Assembly (NCBI GenBank): GCA_946621465.1
Contig: CAMOOO010000010.1
Span: 1-62,030, forward strand
Length of the DNA stretch: 62,030 nucleotides
Source of the DNA: an uncultured Clostridia bacterium
Lineage (GTDB): Bacteria; Bacillota; Clostridia; Christensenellales; DTU072
Direction: 5' to 3'
Shown here: one piece after another, positions 7,722-16,543 of the stretch
Position numbering within the stretch: position 1 is the stretch's first letter
Layout: each line of letters opens with the position of its first letter
The notes under the pieces: model-generated
The model's database searches: none
What the model was told of the DNA's origin: nothing
Seen by the model: the letters and a program-made list of their open reading frames with translations, nothing else
Made by a program: the position numbers and the translations under genes

Positions 7722-10388
7722 CTAGCCGCGAGGCCTGGGGATGCGTTTTTTTGCGGTAGCTTTGACAAATCGCGCCGTATGGACGACAAGGATAATAAAG
7801 GGCAAAGAAAGAGTGACGGTGATGGTCGACTTTTCTCCGATATGGAGTATGTTATTAAGAAGGAATGTTGTGCCGAAGAATAGGACGGCGACGATGGCAA
7901 ACCACATAAGTCCAAAGGTAAGCGCACGTTTAACCGAGTCGTTCTTTTCATGGGAGACGAAGGTAGCAATAGCAGCAAGGCTTAGCGACATAAGGACGCC
8001 GGCGGCAACGTAGACGATAACGTTCCAGTGGACGAAGAAATAATAGACGACGATGCCAAGAGCTAAGGCAAACAGAGTAACTAAGAAAGCAAAGATGCGT
8101 TTTCCTTTTGATTTTACGATAGCGTAGACGAGCCAGAATAAAACTAATGCCGTCGCAAGTATCAAAAGAACGTTACGTACTATTCTTTGCCACGGGTAGG
8201 TGAACGTTTGGGTCGTTGTCACCTCGCTTACGTATGCGTTATAGGGGGTCTGACCGCCCTGCAAAGAAAAGCCTATCACCGTGCCTTTTATCGTACCTGC
8301 ATTGCCGTAGTCCCAGGGTAAGAAGTTGAGGGCAAACGCCGGGGACTCCTCTTTGAGAGTAAAATCGTAATGCTCGATATCGACAAAGAGCGGATCGGCT
8401 ATGGTGGGGTTATGAATAAAACCTTCTGCCTTTGCCTCGAAAAGGGATAGTAGACTTTTATCTTTATCGGTGCAAAACATCGGTTTAGGGTTACTCATAT
8501 CCCATAACAGGTTGCCGTTTTCGTAGAAATGCGATGTGTTACTCATGTAGACGTAAATAGGTTCGCCGTTTTTACTGACGAAGATATTATCGTAATAAAA
8601 GGCGGTGGCGTGGCTTTCTTTATCGTTTGATCCGACGCTGACCTGTCCTTCGGCGCTGAATGCGCCGATATTATTGCGGATGATATTCCCTTCGCCGTAG
8701 TGAATATTAAAACTCTGACTTCCGCAACAGAAGACGAGGTTGTTTTCCACAAGCATCCTTGACGAGCCTTCGTCCAGGTATATTCCCCAACCGCCGTAAC
8801 CGCCCTCGCCCGGATCGGCGGCGACGTTATGGATGACGTTGCCGGAAATGACCGTACCCGGTTGCATACCGAGCATATAGATACCACCCATATCGGACAG
8901 CCATCCCTGACCTATGTTATAGATGAGGTTATCGGTGATCTTGATATTCCTAGTCAGATGATAGTCGTATCCCCATATCCAACCGACGGAAATTCCGGTA
9001 TAGTACCCGTCGGAAATTTCATTGTGCGATAACGTTGCGCCGTCGCAGAAAGTGATATGGATGCCGATAGCGCAGAAGAACTTCCTGCCATAGCCGGAAA
9101 TATCGCAGTTTTTTACCGTGATATTTTTCACGCATTCCGGATCGTCCGGTTGACAATTTTCGGAGCCTGCATAGACGGCGGTAGCCGCGATGTTGCGGAA
9201 CAGGCAATTCTCCACGCAGCTGTCCTGAGTGCCGTGGAGCATTTTTATACCGCACGCTCCCAGATTGACGAATTCGCACCCGATGAATTTAATGCCCTTT
9301 GCGTACCTCGTGGTAATAACACCGCGCACGTCATACGCCGCCTGCAAAGCGTCGATATCGTATTCAATGCGCCATTCCCCGTCCCAGTCGGTCTCTTTCG
9401 GATCGGGGATCTCCCAGTCCGTTTGGGTAAAACGTATCCCCTCGAAGGTCAATCCGTCCACGCCGTTTATGTCAATAAGACGCTCATTATCGGAGGCATA
9501 CAGAACGAGAGTGTCCGCCCGTTCTCCCTCTTTCGGCACGTAATACAGTTTATTGGTCTGACGGTTAAGATACCACTCTCCCGGCTCGTTGAGCGCCTCG
9601 AACACGTTCTCGAAATAAAACCTGTCGATATCCCGTATCCGCATCGAGGACGGACGCGACAGACCGATCCGGCCCGTTGACCTGTTGAAGTCCGTCAGAT
9701 ACATCAGTTCGTCATGCCAATAATGAAGAATACGCACCTGCACGTCCGAATAATTGGTAAAGTCCGTCTTTAAGTCATTGGGATCGGCGAAAAAGGAACG
9801 CTGTCCCAGCGTCAGATCCCATTGCGTCGTTTCCTCCGTCCAAAGGTCGTTATCAGGGTCCAATTTGTTGACGATAAAATATCCGCTCTCCGGATAGCGC
9901 GGCACTATTAACGTCTCCGTATCGCTGAATAGGGACTTAAAATCTGTACAATCGATACCCGAAGTCAACGTTTTAGTAAAAACGCGAACGCCGTTTACAC
10001 TTTCTTCATTAAAACCGGATATCGCTTTCGCTCCGGAAATAATAACCTCTTCGTGGTCGTATGAAACGAAGCTGACGTTACCTACGTCCTCTTCCGTAAA
10101 GGTCAGAACGTCCATTAGTTCATACCTGCCGCCGCGGATATAGACCGTTATCCGTTCGTCGGGCAAACTGCTTTTTACGCTCTTCAATCGCTCCTTTGCC
10201 CCCTCTATCGTTCTAAGCGGATCGTCCGGTGTCCCTGCCCCTTGATCGTTTCCGTCCGGCGCGACCACAAGATCGTATTCGCCCAGAACGGGCGCGGCTT
10301 TCGCACCCTGTCCCGTCCTTATTGCAAGGATGGGCATAACCACCGCTACAAACAAACACACGACACCAAAAAGTACCTTCTTTTTCAT
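7722..10388 (-). CDS. Membrane-anchored right-handed parallel beta-helix protein
   Basis: An 888-residue exported protein. The start at 10388 is chosen because GAGGTG lies just ahead and it gives a clean signal sequence (MKKKVLFG...); an upstream in-frame ATG gives a worse N-terminus. After the signal, 'LVVAPDGNDQGAGTPDDPLRTIEGA' is the typical opening of beta-helix carbohydrate-active proteins. Residues about 300-640 contain many 'NNxI/ENNLVF/ISGNVIHNV' rungs of a parallel beta-helix, with 'GGIYMLGMQPGTVISGN' typical of polysaccharide-processing members. Residues about 720-880 form five hydrophobic helices ending in a basic tail, an uncommon C-terminal membrane domain for this fold. It is the last gene of a three-gene operon. 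A lyase or hydrolase acting at the cell surface is likely; the substrate is unknown. Confidence 0.8.
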   Translation of the reverse strand: MKKKVLFGVVCLFVAVVMPILAIRTGQGAKAAPVLGEYDLVVAPDGNDQGAGTPDDPLRTIEGAKERLKSVKSSLPDERITVYIRGGRYELMDVLTFTEEDVGNVSFVSYDHEEVIISGAKAISGFNEESVNGVRVFTKTLTSGIDCTDFKSLFSDTETLIVPRYPESGYFIVNKLDPDNDLWTEETTQWDLTLGQRSFFADPNDLKTDFTNYSDVQVRILHYWHDELMYLTDFNRSTGRIGLSRPSSMRIRDIDRFYFENVFEALNEPGEWYLNRQTNKLYYVPKEGERADTLVLYASDNERLIDINGVDGLTFEGIRFTQTDWEIPDPKETDWDGEWRIEYDIDALQAAYDVRGVITTRYAKGIKFIGCEFVNLGACGIKMLHGTQDSCVENCLFRNIAATAVYAGSENCQPDDPECVKNITVKNCDISGYGRKFFCAIGIHITFCDGATLSHNEISDGYYTGISVGWIWGYDYHLTRNIKITDNLIYNIGQGWLSDMGGIYMLGMQPGTVISGNVIHNVAADPGEGGYGGWGIYLDEGSSRMLVENNLVFCCGSQSFNIHYGEGNIIRNNIGAFSAEGQVSVGSNDKESHATAFYYDNIFVSKNGEPIYVYMSNTSHFYENGNLLWDMSNPKPMFCTDKDKSLLSLFEAKAEGFIHNPTIADPLFVDIEHYDFTLKEESPAFALNFLPWDYGNAGTIKGTVIGFSLQGGQTPYNAYVSEVTTTQTFTYPWQRIVRNVLLILATALVLFWLVYAIVKSKGKRIFAFLVTLFALALGIVVYYFFVHWNVIVYVAAGVLMSLSLAAIATFVSHEKNDSVKRALTFGLMWFAIVAVLFFGTTFLLNNILHIGEKSTITVTLSLPFIILVVHTARFVKATAKKRIPRPRG

Positions 10389-10401
10389 AGCACACCTCAT
10401 T

Positions 10402-11346
10402 CTATTCCGCCTCAAAGCCGTAGCTTGCGAGCATCCATTTCCCTACCTCGTACATAACGGACAATTGCTTTTGTTGTAAATGTAGCGCCGGGTCGGACAG
10501 AATATCCCCCTCTTTAACGTTCCTGCGGAAGTTGGGCCAGCAGTTGGACCTGCGAAGGGTATTGCTTCCCTCAAAAGTAAAGTCCCCTTTATACCCGATA
10601 TCTTTCATGGCGCGAAGGACGCTGTCCCAGTTAATAGTCCCTGCCATTGGCATGACGTGCGAGTCGCCGTTGCCGTAATTGTCCTGCATATGGAATGCCC
10701 TGAGCTGATCGCCGATGGCGGTTATCTCTTTATACTGGTCCAGTCCGTCGCAATTGGCGTGACCGGTGTCCCAACAGACGTGCAATCTGGGTATATTCGC
10801 CTCTTTTACAAAGGCGCGGATATCCTTTCCGGTGTTCAAAAAATACCCCGGGTTCCAGAGGTTGGAGGAGTTCTCCACCAGTACGTCCACGCCATGCCGT
10901 TCCATATCGTCGGCAAAGGTACAGAACAGTTCTTTATTTTTTTCAATAAATCTTCTCCGTCCGAAGAGTTTGGTCGGCAAGCGATGTCCGAGAGACTCGG
11001 CATGGAGTACGATATGCGGAATACCCAGCATGGCGCACGCCTCAATGGAGTGACGGACGGCGTTTATGAACCACTCCCTTTCCTCCGCGCTCCTAAAAAA
11101 GCTCCCTGCCGGCGCGTGTGCCTGGCAAAAGTCAAAACCGCATTTATCGGCGATACTTTGGCACTCCTCGATCTCTTTCTTCCATTCCTCGCCCCGTCCG
11201 ATCCACGGCGAACCCTCGTAGACGACGTTATATATGGAGAGATCGACGTGCTTAAAGCCCGTATCTTTCAGCGCGGCAAGGGGCGCCGCAACGCTTTTAC
11301 TGACAAAGTACTTTGCCAAATCGTCCGTTGTTGTCACCAGTTTCAT
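10402..11346 (-). CDS. Sugar phosphate isomerase/epimerase (TIM barrel)
   Basis: A 314-residue xylose-isomerase-like TIM barrel. Candidate metal ligands are visible in family order: Glu in 'VLVENSSN', Asp-His in 'CWDTGHANCD', His in 'RAFHMQDN' and Glu in 'FTFEGSNT'. It starts 2 bases after the stop of the PPOX-fold gene, and its stop is 13 bases before the chosen beta-helix start, so all three are one transcript. It probably interconverts a sugar released from a glycan by the surface protein; that link is inferred from the operon only. Confidence 0.82.
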   Translation of the reverse strand: MKLVTTTDDLAKYFVSKSVAAPLAALKDTGFKHVDLSIYNVVYEGSPWIGRGEEWKKEIEECQSIADKCGFDFCQAHAPAGSFFRSAEEREWFINAVRHSIEACAMLGIPHIVLHAESLGHRLPTKLFGRRRFIEKNKELFCTFADDMERHGVDVLVENSSNLWNPGYFLNTGKDIRAFVKEANIPRLHVCWDTGHANCDGLDQYKEITAIGDQLRAFHMQDNYGNGDSHVMPMAGTINWDSVLRAMKDIGYKGDFTFEGSNTLRRSNCWPNFRRNVKEGDILSDPALHLQQKQLSVMYEVGKWMLASYGFEAE

Positions 11347-11348
11347 AG

Positions 11349-11825
11349 TCAGTTCTCCGTCACTCTCTTCCCCGTCATGTGTTCGATTTGCAAATAGAAC
11401 ATGGCGGTTGCATGGATATATCTATTTATGTCTTTTTCGATAAATTCTTCATCGTCGTTGAATTTCAGACTGAGGAGCCTTGCGATACGTCGTATCTCCC
11501 CTTCCTCTTCTACAAAGCCGATCTTTCCGAAAGCGATCACGCTCCTGAAAACGTACGCCCAGTCGTTTTCCAACCGGACCCCTTTATCGAGAACGCAAAA
11601 GGAGGCTTTTTCCCTTTCCCTCATGCACTCCATTTTATATCCCGTTTTTCCGCTGTGAAAGTACAGCCTGTTTGTATCCGCGTCATAGTAATGGTTCAGC
11701 GGCACTCCGTAAGGATATCCGTCCTCGCCGTTTAAAGACAGGATGCCTCTCAGTTCTTCTTTTAAAATGGAAATACATTCCTCTTTTGATAGCGCCTGTT
11801 TGATTCTGGTGACTTCTCTGAACAT
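11349..11825 (-). CDS. Pyridoxamine 5'-phosphate oxidase-fold flavoprotein
   Basis: A 158-residue split-barrel flavin-binding protein of the PPOX/NimA-like family. The signature 'GILSLNGEDGYPYGVPLNHYYD' is followed by 'LYFHSGKTGYKMECMRE' and 'ASFCVLD', the FMN-binding strands of this family. AAGGAAGG precedes the ATG. It is the first gene of a three-gene operon with a sugar isomerase and a beta-helix protein. Such proteins reduce small molecules or bind flavin or F420; the substrate here is not evident. Confidence 0.8.
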   Translation of the reverse strand: MFREVTRIKQALSKEECISILKEELRGILSLNGEDGYPYGVPLNHYYDADTNRLYFHSGKTGYKMECMREREKASFCVLDKGVRLENDWAYVFRSVIAFGKIGFVEEEGEIRRIARLLSLKFNDDEEFIEKDINRYIHATAMFYLQIEHMTGKRVTEN

Positions 11826-11854
11826 TCTTTACCTTCCTTATTGATCTATAAAAA

Positions 11855-11883
11855 AGTATAATATATGTCGGAGATAAAATCAA
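11855..11883 (-). promoter_or_regulatory. Promoter of the PPOX/isomerase/beta-helix operon
   Basis: On the minus strand TTGATT, a 17-base spacer and TATACT end about 30 bases before the ATG of the flavoprotein gene. Confidence 0.7.
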
Positions 11884-11910
11884 GATGGGAACCCCCGTAA
11901 TAAAGGCATA

Positions 11911-11939
11911 TTGACAACCTTTTAATTTTATTATAAAAT
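11911..11939 (+). promoter_or_regulatory. Promoter of the phosphodiesterase gene
   Basis: An exact TTGACA, a 17-base spacer and TAAAAT lie 31 bases ahead of the ATG at 11971. It is arranged back to back with the minus-strand promoter at 11855-11883. Confidence 0.75.
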
Positions 11940-11970
11940 ATTTTTAATCTCATAAAAAAAGAGGCAGCAA

Positions 11971-12978
11971 ATGGCACGTTGGAAAATCGCTGTAATCGTT
12001 ATCGCATCTTTACTCGTTTTAGTTATCCTGACCATCGGTATCCTGACCGTCATCGTCAGGACGAAACCGACCGAGGCGCCCGATAGAGTATCTACGGGCA
12101 TTCATCCGACTGAGGAACAAGTAGCTGCCGCCGTAAAGTACAGTCGTGTTCTTATTATCGGCGTTGACGGCGCAGGCGGATACTTCGGCGAGATGGACAC
12201 ACCCAACTTCGACAGAGTTTTCGAAAACGGCAGTATCACTTATACCGGGCTATCGCAAAAACCCACTGTCAGCGCAGAAAACTGGACGTCTATGCTCCAT
12301 GGCGTGAGCTATCAGACTCACTGTATCAACAATACCGTCGCCGCAACAGTGCCTTGGATGCGCTCCAAATACCCTTCCGTTTTCAAAGCCTATTCAAAGT
12401 TGCATAAAGAGGCAAAATTCCTTTCCTCAACAACTTGGTCGCCGATCAACTACGGCATTATTGAGAACATGAGTTCCATGAAAAAAATATATCCGAAAAA
12501 CTCTTTTCCAAACGACCCGACCGAACAGAAACTAGACGCGTACAACGTAGATAAAACGATCGAGGCACTCGGTACAATGGACCCGGTCATTACCTTCGTT
12601 CACCTTGATTCCGTCGATCATGCCGGACACGGCAGCGGATACGGTTCTTCGGAATACGTCGAATGCATGAAAAAAATTGACCTTCTTATTGGCAGGCTCT
12701 ATGATACGTACGTGGAAAAAGGCTGGGCGGACGACACCCTCTTTGTCCTCGTCAGCGACCACGGTCACACGTTGGAAGGCGGACACGGCGGCGAAGAAGA
12801 AACGGTGAAAAACGTCACCTTTGCCGTTGCCGGCGCCAAAGGCAATATCATCAAAGGCACAATGGGCCGCTTCGTCACCCACGACCTTGCTTCCGTCGTT
12901 ATGTACGGACTGGGCGAAAAACAACCGGACGTTTGGGAAGGCGGCGTACCGGAAAATATCTTTACCACCCTGCAATAA
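11971..12978 (+). CDS. Membrane-anchored type I phosphodiesterase / NPP-like enzyme
   Basis: A 335-residue member of the alkaline phosphatase superfamily, nucleotide pyrophosphatase/phosphodiesterase branch. One N-terminal membrane helix (about residues 5-28) puts the catalytic domain outside the cell. Metal-site motifs are in order: 'IIGVDGAGG', the active-site region 'KPTVSAENWTSMLHG', 'VHLDSVDHAGHG' and 'LVSDHGHTLEGGHGG'. It would hydrolyse phosphodiesters or phosphonates at the surface using two zinc ions. GAGG precedes the ATG. It is a single gene with its own promoter and terminator. The substrate cannot be predicted from sequence. Confidence 0.85.
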   Translation: MARWKIAVIVIASLLVLVILTIGILTVIVRTKPTEAPDRVSTGIHPTEEQVAAAVKYSRVLIIGVDGAGGYFGEMDTPNFDRVFENGSITYTGLSQKPTVSAENWTSMLHGVSYQTHCINNTVAATVPWMRSKYPSVFKAYSKLHKEAKFLSSTTWSPINYGIIENMSSMKKIYPKNSFPNDPTEQKLDAYNVDKTIEALGTMDPVITFVHLDSVDHAGHGSGYGSSEYVECMKKIDLLIGRLYDTYVEKGWADDTLFVLVSDHGHTLEGGHGGEEETVKNVTFAVAGAKGNIIKGTMGRFVTHDLASVVMYGLGEKQPDVWEGGVPENIFTTLQ

Positions 12979-13001
12979 TATTACACCGCGTTATATTCCT
13001 T

Positions 13002-13031
13002 GCGGACCTGACCTGTCGGGTCCGCTTTTTT
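13002..13031 (+). terminator. Terminator of the phosphodiesterase gene
   Basis: GCGGACC pairs with GGTCCGC and is followed by seven T, 24 bases past the stop codon. Confidence 0.8.
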
Positions 13032-13062
13032 ATGAAGAAATCCACATTTTTTTCGCTATCTA

Positions 13063-13091
13063 TTGCATTTATAAACCCGATACACTATACT
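13063..13091 (+). promoter_or_regulatory. Promoter of a small membrane protein gene
   Basis: TTGCAT, a 17-base spacer and TATACT lie 34 bases ahead of the ATG at 13126. Confidence 0.65.
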
Positions 13092-13125
13092 ATTAGTAAC
13101 AAACGAATTTTGGAGGTAGAGTAAC

Positions 13126-13356
13126 ATGGCAAAAAAATTTCAGAAACTGCCCAGACTGGCGCAAATCATTCTGCTGCTCATTCCCGGTGTCAACTGGATC
13201 ACGGAGATTGTCGTCAGAGTCAGCGCAGTCATAGAAAAAACCACTATGCGTAACGTCATCGGCGTTATTCTCGGCGTTGTAGTCGGATTCGTATTCGGAT
13301 GGGTGGATCTTGTTTGGGTGCTTTTATTTAAACACCTCGTTTTCTGCAAAGCATAA
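13126..13356 (+). CDS. Small membrane protein of unknown function
   Basis: A 76-residue protein with a basic N-terminus, a hydrophobic segment (about residues 11-34) and a strongly hydrophobic Gly/Val-rich helix (about 43-68). I do not recognise a family. TTGGAGG lies 10 bases before the ATG. A promoter upstream and a terminator downstream make it a complete single-gene unit, which supports it being real despite its size. Confidence 0.7.
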   Translation: MAKKFQKLPRLAQIILLLIPGVNWITEIVVRVSAVIEKTTMRNVIGVILGVVVGFVFGWVDLVWVLLFKHLVFCKA

Positions 13357-13381
13357 AATAAACGATTTTCACAAAGCAAAA

Positions 13382-13410
13382 CACCGCCCGGGAACGGACG
13401 GTGCTTTTTT
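13382..13410. terminator. Terminator between convergent genes
   Basis: CACCG and CGGTG flank a GC-rich centre and are followed by C and six T. It ends the small membrane protein transcript and may also act on the opposite GH16 transcript, whose stop lies 17 bases away. Confidence 0.6.
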
Positions 13411-13426
13411 ATATTGATCTTTTTTA

Positions 13427-14236
13427 TTAAGCGACCTTATCGTATACTTTGACGTAGTCGATGACCCAGTCGACGGGAAGAGTGCTTTTATCAAGCGTAC
13501 CTACCCAGTCTCCCCAGTCGCCGTACTCGGTGGATATTTTCATATACCCGTCCGGTTGGCATACGCCGCCACCCGTCGTCGTCCAAACCTTTTTGCCGTC
13601 GATATAAAAAGCGTAGCCGTCCTCGTCCCAGTTCATGCCGAAAACGTGATATTCGCCGTTACCAAAGCCCGTCTTGTCGAACCGCTGATGGACGTTTTTG
13701 TGCGCCTCGTCATACCCGTCCCAGTGGAGAGCAACGTTGACGGCGTCGCGTCCGGGCAGGTACTCGAAGATATCGATCTCCACCCCGTCTGCGCTCCCGT
13801 TCTCCTCCGAATAGACGTCGCCGCACATCATCCAAAAGGCGTGCCACAGTCCCGTTTGCGAGGGGAATTTACAACACATTTCGTAATAGCCGAAGCCATG
13901 GAGATACTTGTCTTTGGTACGGACGGCACCCGAATAAACGTCTTCGCCTCGCAACTCGGTACGAACGATAAGATGCCCTTCGCCGTCGGTAAAAGCGAGC
14001 TTGCTATCCCAGTAGCCGTCTCTACGATACCCCTGCCGGGTGTCACCCCAAACATTCCTATTCAGTTCGCCCTCGAATTCGTCGCAAAAGACGCAGGAGT
14101 ACCGAGAGTAGTCTATTGTCTCCGTATACTGCGCCGGGTCGTAGTCAACAACGTTGATTTTCGATTTCTTCTGACATCCGCCAAAGGAAATAAGGCAGAG
14201 GGCGGCAAGAAGCAAACAGTGTATGACTTTTTTCAT
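13427..14236 (-). CDS. GH16-family beta-glucanase lipoprotein
   Basis: A 269-residue lipoprotein. The start at 14236 is chosen because AAAGGAGAG precedes it and gives a clean signal peptide ending in a lipobox, with Cys21 as the lipidated residue. The mature part matches GH16: 'FCDEFEG' and 'LNRNVWG' early, and the catalytic motif EIDIFE with nucleophile E153, D155 and acid/base E158. Tryptophan-rich 'GLWHAFWMMC' forms the cleft. GH16 enzymes cut beta-1,3 or beta-1,3/1,4 glucans and related galactans; which one is not clear. It is encoded 13 bases after an unassigned toroid-type enzyme in the same operon. Confidence 0.9.
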   Translation of the reverse strand: MKKVIHCLLLAALCLISFGGCQKKSKINVVDYDPAQYTETIDYSRYSCVFCDEFEGELNRNVWGDTRQGYRRDGYWDSKLAFTDGEGHLIVRTELRGEDVYSGAVRTKDKYLHGFGYYEMCCKFPSQTGLWHAFWMMCGDVYSEENGSADGVEIDIFEYLPGRDAVNVALHWDGYDEAHKNVHQRFDKTGFGNGEYHVFGMNWDEDGYAFYIDGKKVWTTTGGGVCQPDGYMKISTEYGDWGDWVGTLDKSTLPVDWVIDYVKVYDKVA

Positions 14237-14249
14237 AAATTCTCTCCTT

Positions 14250-15932
14250 TTATCGCAAGGTAACAACAACGTCCCTTTCCATCGAAAAGGCATATTCATC
14301 GGCGGCAAAGCCGCCCGTCAAAAAGAAAACATCCTCTTTTTTAAACTTGTTCTTTGTATCTACAACGCAGGTATTTTTAATCACGGGAAGAACAAAAGTT
14401 CCGCCGCTCACTTTCTTTGCCGTAATCGTGACCCCTTCCGGACGAAAGCGGTAAATAAAGACCGCCGTTTCCCCGCCTATCCGTCCGCTTTCCGCGGTGA
14501 ACTTTGCCCGAATAACTGCCGTTATCTCTTCCCCATCCTCTCGGACGGTAATATCCGGCGTCCTATCCAAACAGGTAGCGTACGTCACGCCCTCTTTTTC
14601 ATATTCCGCGCGCATAAGAAGGGTGGAATGTCTGACGGAGCCTTCGGGAAGTTGCATATTATTCTCTTCCGTCCTCAGGTAAGTATGCACCGACCCTGCT
14701 ATAACCGCGCCCGTTCCCCGTTTATACAGTAACGACAACGCGCCGCCACCGGCGTGCGCCGCACCCTTTTCATAGGTATACGATAGGTAGTCGTTGCCCG
14801 TCACAGTGGCGATATAGTCCTTTACTCGGATTTTATAGGTGTCGATTTCCGGATAGTACTTATACCCCACCTTTTCTTCATAAGGTATATCTTTTGCTTC
14901 CCTTTCTTCAATGCCGGCATAGATAGCGTCGGCGAGGGCGCAAGCGTGGCAGAAGGTGTGATGAACGCAGGCCTTTTGTCCGTTCTCAAAATACTGCATT
15001 CCGCCGTACAATTTGCCGTCATGGGTACACCGACGTAAAACTTCATAGCTACGCCCGGCAACGCCTGAAAAAAGGTCTTCTTCCTTTGACAGCTCGCTAT
15101 ACATTCCGATACACCCGTCCGACGTTCTACTGCCGTAATAGGTCCATTTGTTGTTGCGTACGCCGAAAGAATTATCCCAGCCGCCGTCGGGTAGGAAAAA
15201 GTCCAACTGCTTTTTAGCGCACTCTATTAAGTAAGAACGCGCCTTTTCCTCCTTTAAAACCGTCGCCGTATGCACAAGACAGGGCATAGATTCCTCTATC
15301 ATATACCCTATGTCTATGGGCAAACAACCCTTAGGCGACTTGCCGCCGTGAGGCTTCGCTTCCCCCGACAATAGTCCGTTTTCGGTAAAAAGTCCCAGGC
15401 AGTAGCCGAGTAGTTCTTTTGCACGCAAATAATACCTTTCGTCATGACGGTACTCTGCGTACAACGCGTTTACCAAAGACGCCGCGCAGTAATAATTGAT
15501 ATTGGCGGAAAACCCTACCGTCATGTGCCGATGTACCCAGCGCGCAGACCTGACCGCGCATTTTTCTATCTTCTTTTTTAAATCCGCCGGGAGCTTATCG
15601 CCGAAATAAAGGAGCGTTTTAAAAAGATTGATTGCCGAAAAGGCGGTGATGCCCTTCCACTTGGATTGAAAGTCGTTCTGCACCGCACCGGAGAGTTTGG
15701 TCAACTTTTTTCTGAAAATAAGGAGCCTTTTTACGCACTCGACATACTTCTCCTCGCCCGTAAGAACGTAAGCATAAGTCAATGGATAGATAGCGTTATC
15801 CGCTCTGCCGTGCGCAAAGCCGCAGCTCTCGCAACGAAAGCCTCCGAAAAACCTACTACTCTTGTCGGTTATCTGCGCCGCGACCAAATAGTCACACCAC
15901 TCCAATAAAAGACTTTGGTATTTGCTATTCAT
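14250..15932 (-). CDS. Putative (alpha/alpha)-toroid carbohydrate-active enzyme
   Basis: A 560-residue protein from the start chosen at 15932 (MNSKYQ); a start 10 codons upstream is possible and neither has a strong ribosome site. The N-terminal about 350 residues are helical with His/Trp/Tyr-rich loops ('WVHRHMTVGFSANINYYCAASL', 'GGWDNSFGVRNNKWTYYGSRTSDG', 'HHTFCHACALADAI'), and the last about 200 are beta-rich. That order is typical of polysaccharide lyases and heparinase II/III-like enzymes. No secretion signal is visible. It is cotranscribed with a GH16 lipoprotein, so it may process the oligosaccharides imported after GH16 cleavage. I cannot assign a family. Confidence 0.6.
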   Translation of the reverse strand: MNSKYQSLLLEWCDYLVAAQITDKSSRFFGGFRCESCGFAHGRADNAIYPLTYAYVLTGEEKYVECVKRLLIFRKKLTKLSGAVQNDFQSKWKGITAFSAINLFKTLLYFGDKLPADLKKKIEKCAVRSARWVHRHMTVGFSANINYYCAASLVNALYAEYRHDERYYLRAKELLGYCLGLFTENGLLSGEAKPHGGKSPKGCLPIDIGYMIEESMPCLVHTATVLKEEKARSYLIECAKKQLDFFLPDGGWDNSFGVRNNKWTYYGSRTSDGCIGMYSELSKEEDLFSGVAGRSYEVLRRCTHDGKLYGGMQYFENGQKACVHHTFCHACALADAIYAGIEEREAKDIPYEEKVGYKYYPEIDTYKIRVKDYIATVTGNDYLSYTYEKGAAHAGGGALSLLYKRGTGAVIAGSVHTYLRTEENNMQLPEGSVRHSTLLMRAEYEKEGVTYATCLDRTPDITVREDGEEITAVIRAKFTAESGRIGGETAVFIYRFRPEGVTITAKKVSGGTFVLPVIKNTCVVDTKNKFKKEDVFFLTGGFAADEYAFSMERDVVVTLR

Positions 15933-16046
15933 ACATACATAATAGCATATCCGTAGTAACAAAGAAAAGGCTTCATAAATAAATTTTCATAATTATTGTC
16001 AAATTTTTGTCCGCCGGTTTGTGTTATTATTGAAAGGGAGAAACAA

Positions 16047-16535
16047 ATGGACAAAAGAGAAGCGGAAAGAATTTTGGCTGACGCGATCGGGAAATACTCC
16101 GACAGTCTTTTTCGTGTCTCGATCGCTTATGTCAGAAACAGGCAGGACGCCGAAGATATCTTACAGGACGTATTCCTGAAACTTTATGAACGGTCTCTCA
16201 AAAAAGGTTTTAACGATGATGAACACCTCAAAGCTTGGCTGATAAAAGTAACCATACGAAAAAGCATCAACGTCGCAAAATACAACGCACGTCACCGAAC
16301 AACGCAGATAACGGATATTTATACCGAACGACAAACGGATGATTATTCCGAATTGAGCTTTCTTATTGACAAACTCCATCCAATAGACAGAGAGATCGTT
16401 TATTTGTACTATTATGAAGGATACCCCGTAAAGGATATATCAAAACTCCTAAGGAAAAGCGAAGCGAGCGTTTTCCAGGCGCTCTCACGCGCCAGAAAAA
16501 AACTGAAAGGATATCTTTCGGAAGAAAGGAGGTAA
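16047..16535 (+). CDS. ECF-type RNA polymerase sigma factor
   Basis: A 162-residue sigma-70 family protein of the extracytoplasmic-function class. Region 2 holds 'LFRVSIAYVRNRQDAEDILQDVFLKLYE'-type sequence (residues about 20-48), followed by 'HLKAWLIKVTIRKSIN'. Region 4 is 'LHPIDREIVYLYYYEGYPVKDIS' plus 'SVFQALSRARKKLK' as the DNA-reading helix. The start at 16047 has GGGAG upstream; an in-frame ATG 17 codons earlier gives an unlikely extension. Its stop is 8 bases before a one-helix membrane protein that is probably its anti-sigma factor. Confidence 0.9.
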   Translation: MDKREAERILADAIGKYSDSLFRVSIAYVRNRQDAEDILQDVFLKLYERSLKKGFNDDEHLKAWLIKVTIRKSINVAKYNARHRTTQITDIYTERQTDDYSELSFLIDKLHPIDREIVYLYYYEGYPVKDISKLLRKSEASVFQALSRARKKLKGYLSEERR

Positions 16536-16543
16536 AAAGCGAT

